Assembly: GCA_963840665.1 (NCBI GenBank)
Contig: CAWIZO010000011.1
Coordinates: forward strand, 682,001-746,000
Reading direction: 5' to 3'
DNA: 64,000 nucleotides
Origin: DATFTE01 sp963840665
GTDB taxonomy: Bacteria; Acidobacteriota; Terriglobia; Terriglobales; Acidobacteriaceae
Part shown: piece by piece, positions 1-7,462 of the stretch
How positions within the stretch are numbered: the first letter of the stretch is position 1
Layout of the letters: every line of letters begins with the position of its first letter
The notes under the pieces: generated by a model
The model's database searches: none
The model's input: the letters and a program-made list of their open reading frames with translations, nothing else
What the model was told of the DNA's origin: nothing
Made by a program: the position numbers and the translations under genes

Positions 1-493
1 TCAATGGTGTGCCGAGTGCAGCGGGGAGCAAAGTCTCCACATAACATCCGCGGCCGTTCATGTCAGTCGCGTTCGTCTGCATATGCACGCCACGCTCTCC
101 GCGCAGGTCCAACGGAACCCGAATCTTGTGGCGGGTAAACTTGCGCTTGTTCGAAGGAGTCGAAGGAGTGCTGGGCTCAGCAAGCGGAGCCGCTTCGAGT
201 TCGCGCCGCCACGGGCAGGGCTGCCCATCGAGCAGCTGCACGCCTGCCTGGATCTTTTGCACGGCGCCCGCGTCGATCACCCAGATGACCTTAAATCTGG
301 CTTTCTTGTCTTCGTACTGAACGCCGACGGTGTCCCCCGGCGCTAGTTGTTGATCAAGGCCCGAGAGCATGGCGCCTTCGCTGCTGATATTGCGCGCCTC
401 CGCGTTTTGAAAGAATGGACGGCCATCTTTGCCCATGCCCCAAACCCGCACCGGTAGATTCGTTTTTAAACGCGGTTCAGGACTTTGTGACAT
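1..493 (-). CDS. PilZ domain protein (partial, 3' end off the window)
   Basis: This reading frame opens at an ATG at 493 on the minus strand and runs off the left edge without a stop (164 codons visible). A PilZ-like signature NISSEG (D/NxSxxG) sits near residue 38, and a second PilZ-like unit follows a proline/serine linker (EPSTPSTPSNK), starting with RKFTR (RxxxR, the cyclic-di-GMP arginine motif) and then DMNGRG. The visible part therefore looks like two PilZ modules in tandem, of which only the second has the arginine motif. PilZ proteins usually sense cyclic-di-GMP to tune motility, exopolysaccharide or biofilm. The C-terminus is unseen, so other fused domains cannot be excluded. Confidence 0.8.
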   Translation of the reverse strand, partial: MSQSPEPRLKTNLPVRVWGMGKDGRPFFQNAEARNISSEGAMLSGLDQQLAPGDTVGVQYEDKKARFKVIWVIDAGAVQKIQAGVQLLDGQPCPWRRELEAAPLAEPSTPSTPSNKRKFTRHKIRVPLDLRGERGVHMQTNATDMNGRGCYVETLLPAALGTPL

Positions 494-615
494 AGATTCG
501 AGAATGACCCTTGTCTGTAGTCAACGTTCCTAGATGATACGCTGCACCTTCCGCCAAAGCGGAATTACTAACTTGGACCGGGGTAACATGAATGGTAATG
601 CTGCACCTGGCACAG

Positions 616-1491
616 CTACACACGAACCGAGGATGGAAATACCTGCTGGTATGAAATCAGTGCGACTCCCTGTTGAGTGAGCGCTTCTCGCGTTGCCGTG
701 GAAGTGAGCACCCGCAGTTCATGCTCCCGCGATGCGCGCAAGCGGGTTCGCATATTCTGGAGTTGCTCGTCATTGTATCCAGGATGGCACACCAGTTCCC
801 ACGTCCCGTCGGAAAGATTCTTAAGAAGGAATTCGAGGAAGCGCTGGCCGAGCGAGCCGGTGGCAACAATTCCCACGGTGCCGTCCGGCGTGTGCAATCC
901 GGCCTCGGCGACCGCTTCGCGAAACTTTCCAGCAAGATTGCGCAGCGCGCGAACCTCAAACCAGCGTTTCCAAGTGTCGGGGTACTCTAACAGATGAGCG
1001 AGTTTGACGGTTTCAAAAGGATTGCGGATGGCAGGAACTCCGCACGCCCTGGCGGCATTGAGCACCGCCCGCAACACCGGCGGGAACATGTGTGTGTGCT
1101 TGTGAGTGTCGAGGTGAGAAACGACGATACCAGCACCCTGTACTTTCCGAATTTGGGACACCACTTCCATCTCAATCTGATCGGCGTCGAGTTTCCCCTG
1201 CAATGCGAGTCGGGCAAATGTTGTGAGTGAGTCGTGAAACTTTCCATCGCGTCCCAGCAGCGACGGAAGCGAATTCCGGTCGCTGACCGGAGACCCATCG
1301 ACCAGCACAACGTGACACCCCACGCTCAAATCTGGCGCCGATTGAGAAAGCGCAACCGCTTCGGAGAAAGCCGAAGAGTTCGCCATCAGAGTCGCTGAGG
1401 TTACGATCCCGCGATTGTGAGCTTCGAGAATGGCGCGATTCACACCCGAGGTGAGTCCGAAATCATCGGCATTAACAATCAGACGACGCAC
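616..1491 (-). CDS. YdjC/ChbG-family carbohydrate deacetylase (HpnK-like)
   Basis: The 291-residue protein matches the YdjC/ChbG fold, a metal-dependent deacetylase family that includes HpnK of hopanoid gene clusters. Visible metal and catalytic motifs are NADDFG (D9, D10), H60 in VGCH, and the SHLDTHKHTH block (H126, D128, H130, H132, H134); a late CHPGY motif is also typical. Start is GTG at 1491. Family members remove acetyl groups from N-acetylated sugars; the HpnK subgroup is associated with hopanoid biosynthesis, but no other hopanoid gene is in this window, so the substrate stays open. It is transcribed away from the tRNA pair. Confidence 0.8.
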   Translation of the reverse strand: MRRLIVNADDFGLTSGVNRAILEAHNRGIVTSATLMANSSAFSEAVALSQSAPDLSVGCHVVLVDGSPVSDRNSLPSLLGRDGKFHDSLTTFARLALQGKLDADQIEMEVVSQIRKVQGAGIVVSHLDTHKHTHMFPPVLRAVLNAARACGVPAIRNPFETVKLAHLLEYPDTWKRWFEVRALRNLAGKFREAVAEAGLHTPDGTVGIVATGSLGQRFLEFLLKNLSDGTWELVCHPGYNDEQLQNMRTRLRASREHELRVLTSTATREALTQQGVALISYQQVFPSSVRV

Positions 1492-1523
1492 AAAGCCATT
1501 GTAGCGGCCGAGAGTTTGAAGCC

Positions 1524-1551
1524 AAGAGCTAAAAGCTAAGAGCTAAAAGCC
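1524..1551. repeat. Two-copy 14-bp tandem repeat
   Basis: AAGAGCTAAAAGCT occurs twice head to tail with one final mismatch, in the intergenic space between the deacetylase gene and tRNA-Val. Each unit contains AGCT, so it is also partly self-complementary. Function unknown. Confidence 0.7.
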
Positions 1552-1659
1552 GCTTTCAAGTTTGACCATAATTTCCAGCGTCGCGTATACTGCAAGAGTT
1601 CTTCTCGTGTGGATGCCCCTCATCTTTCGCGAGGCTCCCATGGTGGCCAGGGGAGCGAG

Positions 1660-1736
1660 GGGCGGTTAGCTCAGCTGGTTAGAGCGCCTGCCTTACAAGC
1701 AGGAGGTCGCAGGTTCGAGTCCTGCACTGCCCACCA
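1660..1736 (+). tRNA. tRNA-Val (anticodon UAC)
   Basis: A 77-nt cloverleaf including encoded CCA. Acceptor GGGCGGT pairs with ACTGCCC (one G:U), the D stem is GCTC/GAGC, the anticodon stem CCTGC/GCAGG encloses loop CTTACAA with anticodon TAC, and the T loop is TTCGAGT. It is followed 23 bp later by tRNA-Asp, so the two are probably co-transcribed. Confidence 0.95.
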
Positions 1737-1759
1737 GTTTGGCATTCCGGCTTACAACC

Positions 1760-1836
1760 GGGGACGTAGTTCAGTTGGTTAGAACGCTGCCCTGTCACGG
1801 CAGAGGCCGCGGGTTCGAGTCCCGTCGTCCCCGCCA
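1760..1836 (+). tRNA. tRNA-Asp (anticodon GUC)
   Basis: A 77-nt cloverleaf with encoded CCA. Acceptor GGGGACG pairs with CGTCCCC, the anticodon stem CTGCC/GGCAG encloses loop CTGTCAC with anticodon GTC, and the T loop is TTCGAGT. Its 3' part is repeated in decayed form near 46.0 kb and an integrase remnant lies just downstream, which is the usual layout of a tRNA used as an integration site. Confidence 0.95.
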
Positions 1837-1845
1837 TTCCTTTCA
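1792..1845 (+). repeat. Candidate att sequence at the 3' end of tRNA-Asp
   Basis: These 54 bases, from the anticodon loop to 9 bases past the CCA, align without gaps to 46001-46054 with five mismatches. Tyrosine integrases commonly recombine in the 3' part of tRNA genes, and an integrase remnant starts 50 bp downstream. The imperfect match argues for an old, decayed site or a duplicated tRNA fragment rather than a fresh att pair. Confidence 0.5.
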
Positions 1846-1895
1846 ACAGCATAGAGCGAATTGCTGAAAAGGCGTGGTACACAAGAAGGTACACA

Positions 1896-2399
1896 TTAAG
1901 CCGTACACCCAGTGCCCACCACTGCGGCCCGTCGGTCTCGCGGCAAAATCATTTGTACTACCCGGCTCTGTGCCTCTCGTTTCTTGCTGCTCACCGCGAA
2001 CGTGTAGAGGCTGAACGTGATTGACGGATTCGCATGCCGCAAAAGCGACTGTACCGTTTTTACGTCCTCACCGTTTGATGCGAGCAGAGTTGAAAACGTA
2101 TGCCGAAAAACGTGCCAGTCAATGTGCTTCGTGATGCCGGCGCGTGTAGCGGCGGAAGCGATGTAGGTTCGCATCAGGGCCTCTGGCCACAAGGGCTGTC
2201 GCCCCTGCATGCGCGGACTGGCGAAAATCCAATCGCCATCGTTGGCGTAGAGCGTCTCCTGACGCCACTGCACCAGGTCGGCAATCATCTCTTCATCCAA
2301 CGGCATCAGCCGCTCGCTCTCTTCCGTTTTCACCGGACCGACATGCTGTTGCCAGATCGATTTCCGGAGAACACGGACGGCGCGCCGAAGTTTACTCGA
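1896..2399 (-). pseudogene. Tyrosine recombinase/phage integrase, C-terminal remnant
   Basis: The frame is open from 2399 down to the stop at 1896. It reads LRKSIWQQHVGPVKTEESER and then PLDEEM, a typical middle of a tyrosine integrase, followed by HVFRHTF (the HxxR box), LLRHANPSITFSLYTF (histidine and candidate nucleophile tyrosine). An in-frame GTG at 2333 exists, but homology continues upstream to a stop at 2400-2402, where the N-terminal DNA-binding region and first catalytic arginine are missing. The protein should be inactive. It ends 59 bp from tRNA-Asp, the standard place for an integrase of a tRNA-targeted element. Confidence 0.8.
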
Positions 2400-2406
2400 C
2401 TACCCG

Positions 2407-2619
2407 CGGCCAGCAAGGCCATGGTGTCAACTCCTGCTGATCTTGCGGGACGGGCAGCAGTTCAGTATCAGCGAAACGGCAAAGGCTCTCGGCCTCTCAG
2501 GAGCAAACGTAAAGACCAGACTGTCCAGGGCTCGGGTGCAAATGCGGGATGCGTTGGCGCCTGGCTTCGATGGAGCCTGGAGCCGAGGAAGATCGGATGA
2601 AAAAGTTCGGCCTTTCTGA
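2407..2619 (+). pseudogene. RNA polymerase ECF sigma factor, C-terminal (region 4) fragment
   Basis: The plus-strand frame ending at the TGA at 2617-2619 reads ILRDGQQFSISETAKALGLS, then ANVKTRLSRARVQMRDALAP, then GFDGAW, a textbook sigma-70 region 4 helix-turn-helix of the RpoE/ECF type. There is no start codon and no region 2; the 5' end meets the broken 5' end of the oppositely oriented integrase remnant at about 2400. This is a truncated gene left by a rearrangement. A longer overlapping plus-strand frame (2100-2600) is not real. Confidence 0.75.
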
Positions 2620-2832
2620 TGCTAGTTCCTACCGCCAAGTTCTCGCCTGGGCACACCAGTATTGCTCTAGGATTTCCTAGTAAAACATCTGCCGAAGATT
2701 TCCCCTGCCGACGCCATGAGCCAGAGATGTTTGCCGGATGAAGCGACTTCTGGATTCATTTGGAGTACTACGATGGGCATGGGATTTGCCCCGGTAAGCA
2801 GCGGTCAAATCTGGGTGCAACGAGGGTGCAAT

Positions 2833-3115
2833 AAGACCCGTGCCCTGCAGAACTCGAATCGGGTCGGGCAGCAGGGCGCCGCGGTTGAATCCGAGGTTCA
2901 CATGGCTACTATAGGTCATGACGTGGCAAAAGCCGTCCTTAAGCGGTTTGCCGGTGAACGAGAATCCAATCGCGACTGCGTAGCCCTTGGAGATGGACTC
3001 AATTCGGGTCGAGTGCCTCCTCCAGAACCATCTCGCGCATCGCCAACGTTAGGTTTGAGACAGGCGGATCGTAGGCGGCGAGATAGCTCAGCAATTTCTC
3101 AGGCGCAAATTGCAT
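2833..3115 (-). pseudogene. DUF1801-like protein, frameshifted and truncated
   Basis: From an ATG at 3115, with AAGGA about 7 bases upstream, the minus strand reads MQFAPEKLLSYLAAYDPPVS and continues to LDPN, then a TGA at 2999-3001. The neighbouring frame continues with ESISKGYAVAIGFSFTGKPL and later FCHVMTYSSHVNLGFNRGAL, LPDP and LQGTG, which is how DUF1801 (YdhG-like) proteins read. A frameshift near 2999 therefore splits the gene, and the similarity stops near 2833 before the usual C-terminus (GTGKLIRHI). The family's function is poorly known. Confidence 0.65.
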
Positions 3116-3233
3116 GTAGATGTCCTTCGTGGTTGAGTTGATCGCACAAGGGTTCCTTTGGCCTGCAAAAATAGTATCGGTACGCTATTCCTTCTTGACG
3201 AGTTTGCTCACGCAGGACACCATAGTCGCAACC

Positions 3234-4667
3234 ATGAGACATTTCGCTCCGGCATTCGCCTCAGCAGATCCCACTCCCATTTGGCATAACATTTTTCAAC
3301 CCGCTGCTTTCGTGTTGCTAGCCACTTTGTTTCTTGTACCCTCCGCCTCAACCCAGCAGGCTGCCGAACAAAAGAACATGGTCCTTATCGGCCACGACGA
3401 TCTGAAGGGTCACGGGGATGGAGGCGAGGGATTAGCGATTCAGGAGCGCGCGGATGGCCGCCGCATCCTTTATATCGCGCACGAGGGAGAAACGACTTGC
3501 CTGAGCATGGTTGATGTAACCCATCCCGAGGCGCCTGTGCTGCTCAACCAAATCCCGTCTCCGGCGCCGGGCATAACTCGCTGCAACTCACTCGGTCTTT
3601 CGGGAAACGTGCTCACAGTCGCCGATCAAACGATGAAAGCGGGTCAGGCTCCGGCGGGGATGTGGGTGCTAGACGTGTCGGACCTTGCGCGCATCCAGAG
3701 CGCAAAGAGCATGCAGGATCTTGCCTTCTCGTTCTTTGATACTTCGGGGCCAAACTCGCGGGGAGTCCACTGGCTGTGGTTTGTCGATGGGGAATTCGCA
3801 CACTTGTCCTCTGGGATGCGCGACTCGAGTCCGGCCAACGAAAAGGACGATCAGTTTTACGTGATCGTGGACCTTCGTGATCCGCGAAATCCGCGTGAGG
3901 TTGCTCGCTGGTGGCTGCCCGGGACTCAGCAAAAGGATTCTTGCCTTCCCGGCTGTTTACCCGCGCGACATCCCATCGACGATGGCTATCGCGCACACAC
4001 CATCGAGGTATTCCCCGATCGGCCGGATCGCGCCTACATCGGCTACATGGATGGAGGTCAGATCATTCTGGATATTTCCGGCTTGGCTGCGGTTCGGGCA
4101 GGAAGCGCCAAGACTTTTTCTCCGGAACTCGTGAGCCGTCTCAAATTCTCTCCGCCGTATCCGGCATGGACGCATACCGTGCAGCCGATTTTCGGTCGCG
4201 GTTTGGCAGTGGTCTCGGACGAAGCGGTGAAGGATAAGTGTGCGGATGCTCCCAAGCTTTTCTGGTTGGTGGATATTCGAGCCGAGAAGAACCCTGTGAT
4301 CGTGGGGACGGCACCCCTCCCGGAGAATGCCGGGGACTTTTGTGCAAAGGGCGGCCGATTCGGGGCCCACAACCTGCAACCAAATCTACCCGCTTCTACC
4401 TCGGCGCAATTGAAGAACACGTTCGTTGGCACTTTCTTTAACGCCGGCGTCAGAATCTATCGATTGCTGGATTCTGGCGTTCCAAACGCGCCGCCCCAGA
4501 TCAAAGAGATCGGTTACTTTGTCCCGCCGGCGCCGCCGGGAAATGCAACCCACACGATCCAGATCAATCATGCGATTGTCGACGAAAAGGGACTGATCTA
4601 CGCCACCGACCGGTTCAGCGGCGGGTTGTATATCCTGAAGTACACGGGGCCAGAGCCGCTAGATTAG
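3234..4667 (+). CDS. Secreted LVIVD-repeat (beta-propeller-like) protein
   Basis: About 477 residues from ATG 3234; the frame is open to 3120, but the ATG at 3234 gives a sensible export signal (hydrophobic AAFVLLATLFLVPSAS near residue 25). The mature part has repeated segments of the LVIVD type (LSMVDVTHPEAPVLL, MWVLDVSDLAR, YVIVDLRDPRNPREVARWW, FWLVDIRAEKNPVIVG). Such proteins form surface or periplasmic beta-propellers; no enzymatic motif is apparent. Cysteine pairs (DSCLPGC) suggest disulfides. It precedes the transporter/M24 pair on the same strand with a 92-bp gap, so co-expression is possible. Function unknown. Confidence 0.7.
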   Translation: MRHFAPAFASADPTPIWHNIFQPAAFVLLATLFLVPSASTQQAAEQKNMVLIGHDDLKGHGDGGEGLAIQERADGRRILYIAHEGETTCLSMVDVTHPEAPVLLNQIPSPAPGITRCNSLGLSGNVLTVADQTMKAGQAPAGMWVLDVSDLARIQSAKSMQDLAFSFFDTSGPNSRGVHWLWFVDGEFAHLSSGMRDSSPANEKDDQFYVIVDLRDPRNPREVARWWLPGTQQKDSCLPGCLPARHPIDDGYRAHTIEVFPDRPDRAYIGYMDGGQIILDISGLAAVRAGSAKTFSPELVSRLKFSPPYPAWTHTVQPIFGRGLAVVSDEAVKDKCADAPKLFWLVDIRAEKNPVIVGTAPLPENAGDFCAKGGRFGAHNLQPNLPASTSAQLKNTFVGTFFNAGVRIYRLLDSGVPNAPPQIKEIGYFVPPAPPGNATHTIQINHAIVDEKGLIYATDRFSGGLYILKYTGPEPLD

Positions 4668-4759
4668 ATTGTCGCAATGCCTCGCAGCGAGCTTTGTGCG
4701 TGGTGCTATCCACGATATACTCGCTGCCCGGCGTGGCTCTGCGTCCCCAGGAGCGACCA

Positions 4760-6131
4760 ATGAGCGAGGAAGGACGAACAGTCCAGGGCACGTCGCTAGT
4801 CGACGTGGCGGCCCTGATCGATGGGCAGCAAGTTGGCCGCTTCCAAATCATGGTGCTGCTGCTTTGCGCCGCCGCCATGTTCGTCGACGGCTTCGATACC
4901 CAGGCGCTCGGCTACGTGGCTCCAGCGCTCAGCGCGGCGTTGGCGGTGAAACCGGCCGCTTTGGGACTGGTGTTCGCTGCTGGCGGGTTGGGCGCGATCC
5001 TCGGAGGCCTGGTGCTGGCGCCATACGCCGACCGGACCGGGCCGCAAGCCGATGATCGTCGCTTCCATGCTGTTCTTCGCGCTTTGTACTCTGCTGATCG
5101 CTCGTGCGAATACCGTACCGCAGTTGATGCGCATGCGTTTTGCGATCGGACTTGGACTTGGCGGCGTGGTCCCCAATGCGCTGGCTTTGACCGCCGAGTT
5201 CATGCCAAAAAAATCCCGCGTCACTCTGGTACTGCTGACCTGGCTGGGATTTTCGCTCGGCTCGGCGCTAGCCGGCCCGATTACCGCTTCCATTTTGCGG
5301 ACGCACACCTGGCGTTCCGTGTTCTTGTTCGGGGGCGTGATGCCGATCGTGATTGCTCCCTTGCTCGTCTGGAGGCTGCCAGAGTCTTTGCAGGGTCTAA
5401 CCCAGCGCAAGGCCGGTGGGAATCGGATCCGCGCGACTTTGCTTCGCATGCATCCAAATCTCGTGTTGCCTGCGGCGGCGCGTTTTATTAATTCTGAAAA
5501 GAAAGAGAAAGGCTTCCCAGTGGCGTTGCTTTTCAAGGAAGGCCGCGCCCGCATTACTATCCTGCTCTGGATCATGTTCTTCATGAATCTTCTAGCGCTA
5601 TTCTTTCTGGCCAGTTGGCTGCCGACGGTCCTGCACAAGGCGGGTCTTCCCGAACACGCCGCTATTGTCATTGCGGCCCTTTTGCACTTTGGCGGGATTG
5701 CCGGCGGACTGGCGATCGGGCCGCTCTGCGACAGGATTAACCCTTATCTTGTGCTCGGTTTCGCTTACATTCTGAGCGGAACATTTATCGCGGGCATTGG
5801 CATGGCTGGGAATCAAGCGACGTTTGCGATTGTCGCTACTCTGCTCGCAGGTTTCTTCACCTTCGGGGCGCAGAACGCCGCCAATGCAATTGCGGCCACG
5901 CGATATCCGACGGCAATGCGCTCGAGCGGAATTGGATGGGCGCTTGGCGTTGGACGGACTGGTCAGATTATTGGCCCGTTGATCGGAGGGTTCTTGCTTT
6001 CGCTGCAATGGCGGACGAGTGACATCCTGTACGTCATCGCGTTGCCTTCAGGGGTGGCTGCGTTGGCCGCTTTTCTGTTGAGTGGTGTGTTCCGGCGACC
6101 CGGGTTCGCCAGGGAGGCCTTGGCGGAGTGA
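4760..6131 (+). pseudogene. MFS transporter, aromatic-acid:H+ symporter (AAHS) type, one-base frameshift
   Basis: ATG 4760 has AGGAG upstream. The N-terminal half includes FVDGFDTQALGYVAPAL, the DGFDxxxxxxxAPxL signature of AAHS carriers (PcaK/BenK group). At about 5041 the reading frame shifts by one base: the text gives YADRTGPQADD where the other frame gives RKPMIVASMLF, so RTGRKPM would be restored by removing one C. The second half is intact, with helices through to the stop at 6131, about 456 residues in total. It overlaps the next gene by four bases. Either the gene is inactivated or the base is an assembly error; codon usage after the shift still looks coding, favouring recent change or error. 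Confidence 0.75.
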
Positions 6132-7336
6132 TCGCACAGAAGGGCCAGGCCGTCCGGGATGAACGCCGCACTGCGAAGATCTCCATGCAGGAACTGGAGA
6201 GGCGCTGGAAGCTTGTCCGCGATCACATGAAGGAGCGAAGTATCGATGCCTTGATTGCGCAGAACTCGCGGGATTTTACCGGTGGATACGTCAAATGGTT
6301 TACCGACATCCCGGCTTACTATTCGAGAACCGTCATCTTTCATGCCTCTGACCGAATGACAGTAGTCGAGCATGGGGCGGCCGGCCGGCGAAGAAGTCTG
6401 CAAGGCGAGGATTCCGAAAACCCTGGAGTCGGTGAAGTCATCACCACTTCCGCATTTCCGTCGATTCACTACACGCAGACCTATGACGCTGAGGCCGTTT
6501 CGGACGTTCTGAACCAAAGAGGATATCGCAAGATAGGCGTAGTGGGCGCCGTGGCGATGCCGCACGGATTCGTCGAGTATCTGACGGGAGCTCTGTCCGG
6601 CAAAACAGAATGCACCGACGAGACTGACTTTATCGATCGCGTGAAAGCCATCAAGAGCGAAGAAGAAATCGCTCTGATCACGAAGACTGCCGAGATGCAG
6701 GATGCTGTCTTCCAAAAGGTACTCGGGCATTTCAAGCCGGGCATGCGCGATCTGGAGGTTGCCGCGCTGGCGCAATATGAGGGGCAGATTCGGGGAAGCG
6801 AGCAGGGAATTTTTCTTGGCATGTCGGCGAAAATCGGGCAGCCGGCATTCTTCGCGCAGAGACATTTCCAAGGCCGCACATTAAGACCGGGCGATCATAT
6901 GTCTTTGCTCGTCGAGAACAACGGCGTAGGTGGGTTCTACACCGAGCTTAGCCGCACAATTGTGCTGGGGAAGGCTTCTCAGGAATTGATTGACGGATTC
7001 GAGATTGTGAAAGCGGCCCAGGAGTACACGGTGGGGAAACTAAAACCGGGCGCGTCGTGCCGGGAGATCTCTCTTGCTCATAACGAATTCATGAAGCAGA
7101 AGAATGTGCCTCCCGAATCGCGCGTTTATGGGCACTCGCAGGGATATGACCTGATCGAGCGCCCGCTGCTTCGTGCAGACGAGACCATGCTTCTCGAAAA
7201 AGGGATGAGCATGTCGGTGCATCCGTCGTACGCCACGGGCTCGATGTATGCGCACATCTGTGACAACTATCTGGTGGAACAGAACGGCGCCAGCGATTGT
7301 CTGCACCGGACTGCGAAGAAGATTTTTGAAGTGTAA
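6128..7336 (+). CDS. M24-family (creatinase/prolidase fold) protein with altered metal ligands
   Basis: 402 residues; a GTG at 6128 overlaps the transporter stop (GTGA), with ATG 6185 as an alternative start. The N-terminal creatinase-like domain (about 25-170) is followed by the pita-bread domain (180-395). The family's five metal ligands (Asp, Asp, His, Glu, Glu) appear here as E263 (LVENNG), E273 (YTELSR), H336 (GHSQGYD), H365 (SVHPSY) and D379 (CDNYLV), so only the histidine is canonical. Creatinase itself has this fold without metal, so a metal-free or differently metallated hydrolase or lyase acting on a small molecule is plausible. Coupling to the transporter suggests it acts on the imported compound. 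Confidence 0.75.
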   Translation: MIAQKGQAVRDERRTAKISMQELERRWKLVRDHMKERSIDALIAQNSRDFTGGYVKWFTDIPAYYSRTVIFHASDRMTVVEHGAAGRRRSLQGEDSENPGVGEVITTSAFPSIHYTQTYDAEAVSDVLNQRGYRKIGVVGAVAMPHGFVEYLTGALSGKTECTDETDFIDRVKAIKSEEEIALITKTAEMQDAVFQKVLGHFKPGMRDLEVAALAQYEGQIRGSEQGIFLGMSAKIGQPAFFAQRHFQGRTLRPGDHMSLLVENNGVGGFYTELSRTIVLGKASQELIDGFEIVKAAQEYTVGKLKPGASCREISLAHNEFMKQKNVPPESRVYGHSQGYDLIERPLLRADETMLLEKGMSMSVHPSYATGSMYAHICDNYLVEQNGASDCLHRTAKKIFEV

Positions 7337-7365
7337 AACCCCGCGGGAGATAAGTTCTCTATAAG

Positions 7366-7390
7366 GACGCAGATGCGCTCTATCTGCGTC
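7366..7390. terminator. Hairpin between convergent genes
   Basis: GACGCAGAT and ATCTGCGTC form a perfect 9-bp stem with a 7-base loop; the flanking TAAG/CTTA extends it with one bulge. It lies 29 bp after the M24 stop and 72 bp from the end of the convergent receptor gene, so it could act in both directions. There is no clear T-tract, so this may be only a weak intrinsic terminator. Confidence 0.5.
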
Positions 7391-7462
7391 TTAACCGATG
7401 GGTTGGATACTTACAGGCGAGGACGCCGGTCCTCCACCGATCGACTCCGAGCCCAGCTCCGC

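Noticed and set aside
1679..1894. Open frame across the tRNA pair on the minus strand
   Set aside because: It overlaps two well-formed tRNA genes; its residues reflect tRNA sequence.
2100..2600. Long plus-strand frame over the integrase and sigma fragments
   Set aside because: The minus strand encodes an integrase and the neighbouring plus frame a sigma region 4; this frame has no family features.
2716..3141. Plus-strand frame of 141 residues
   Set aside because: It is antisense to the DUF1801 relic, which explains the coding-like composition.
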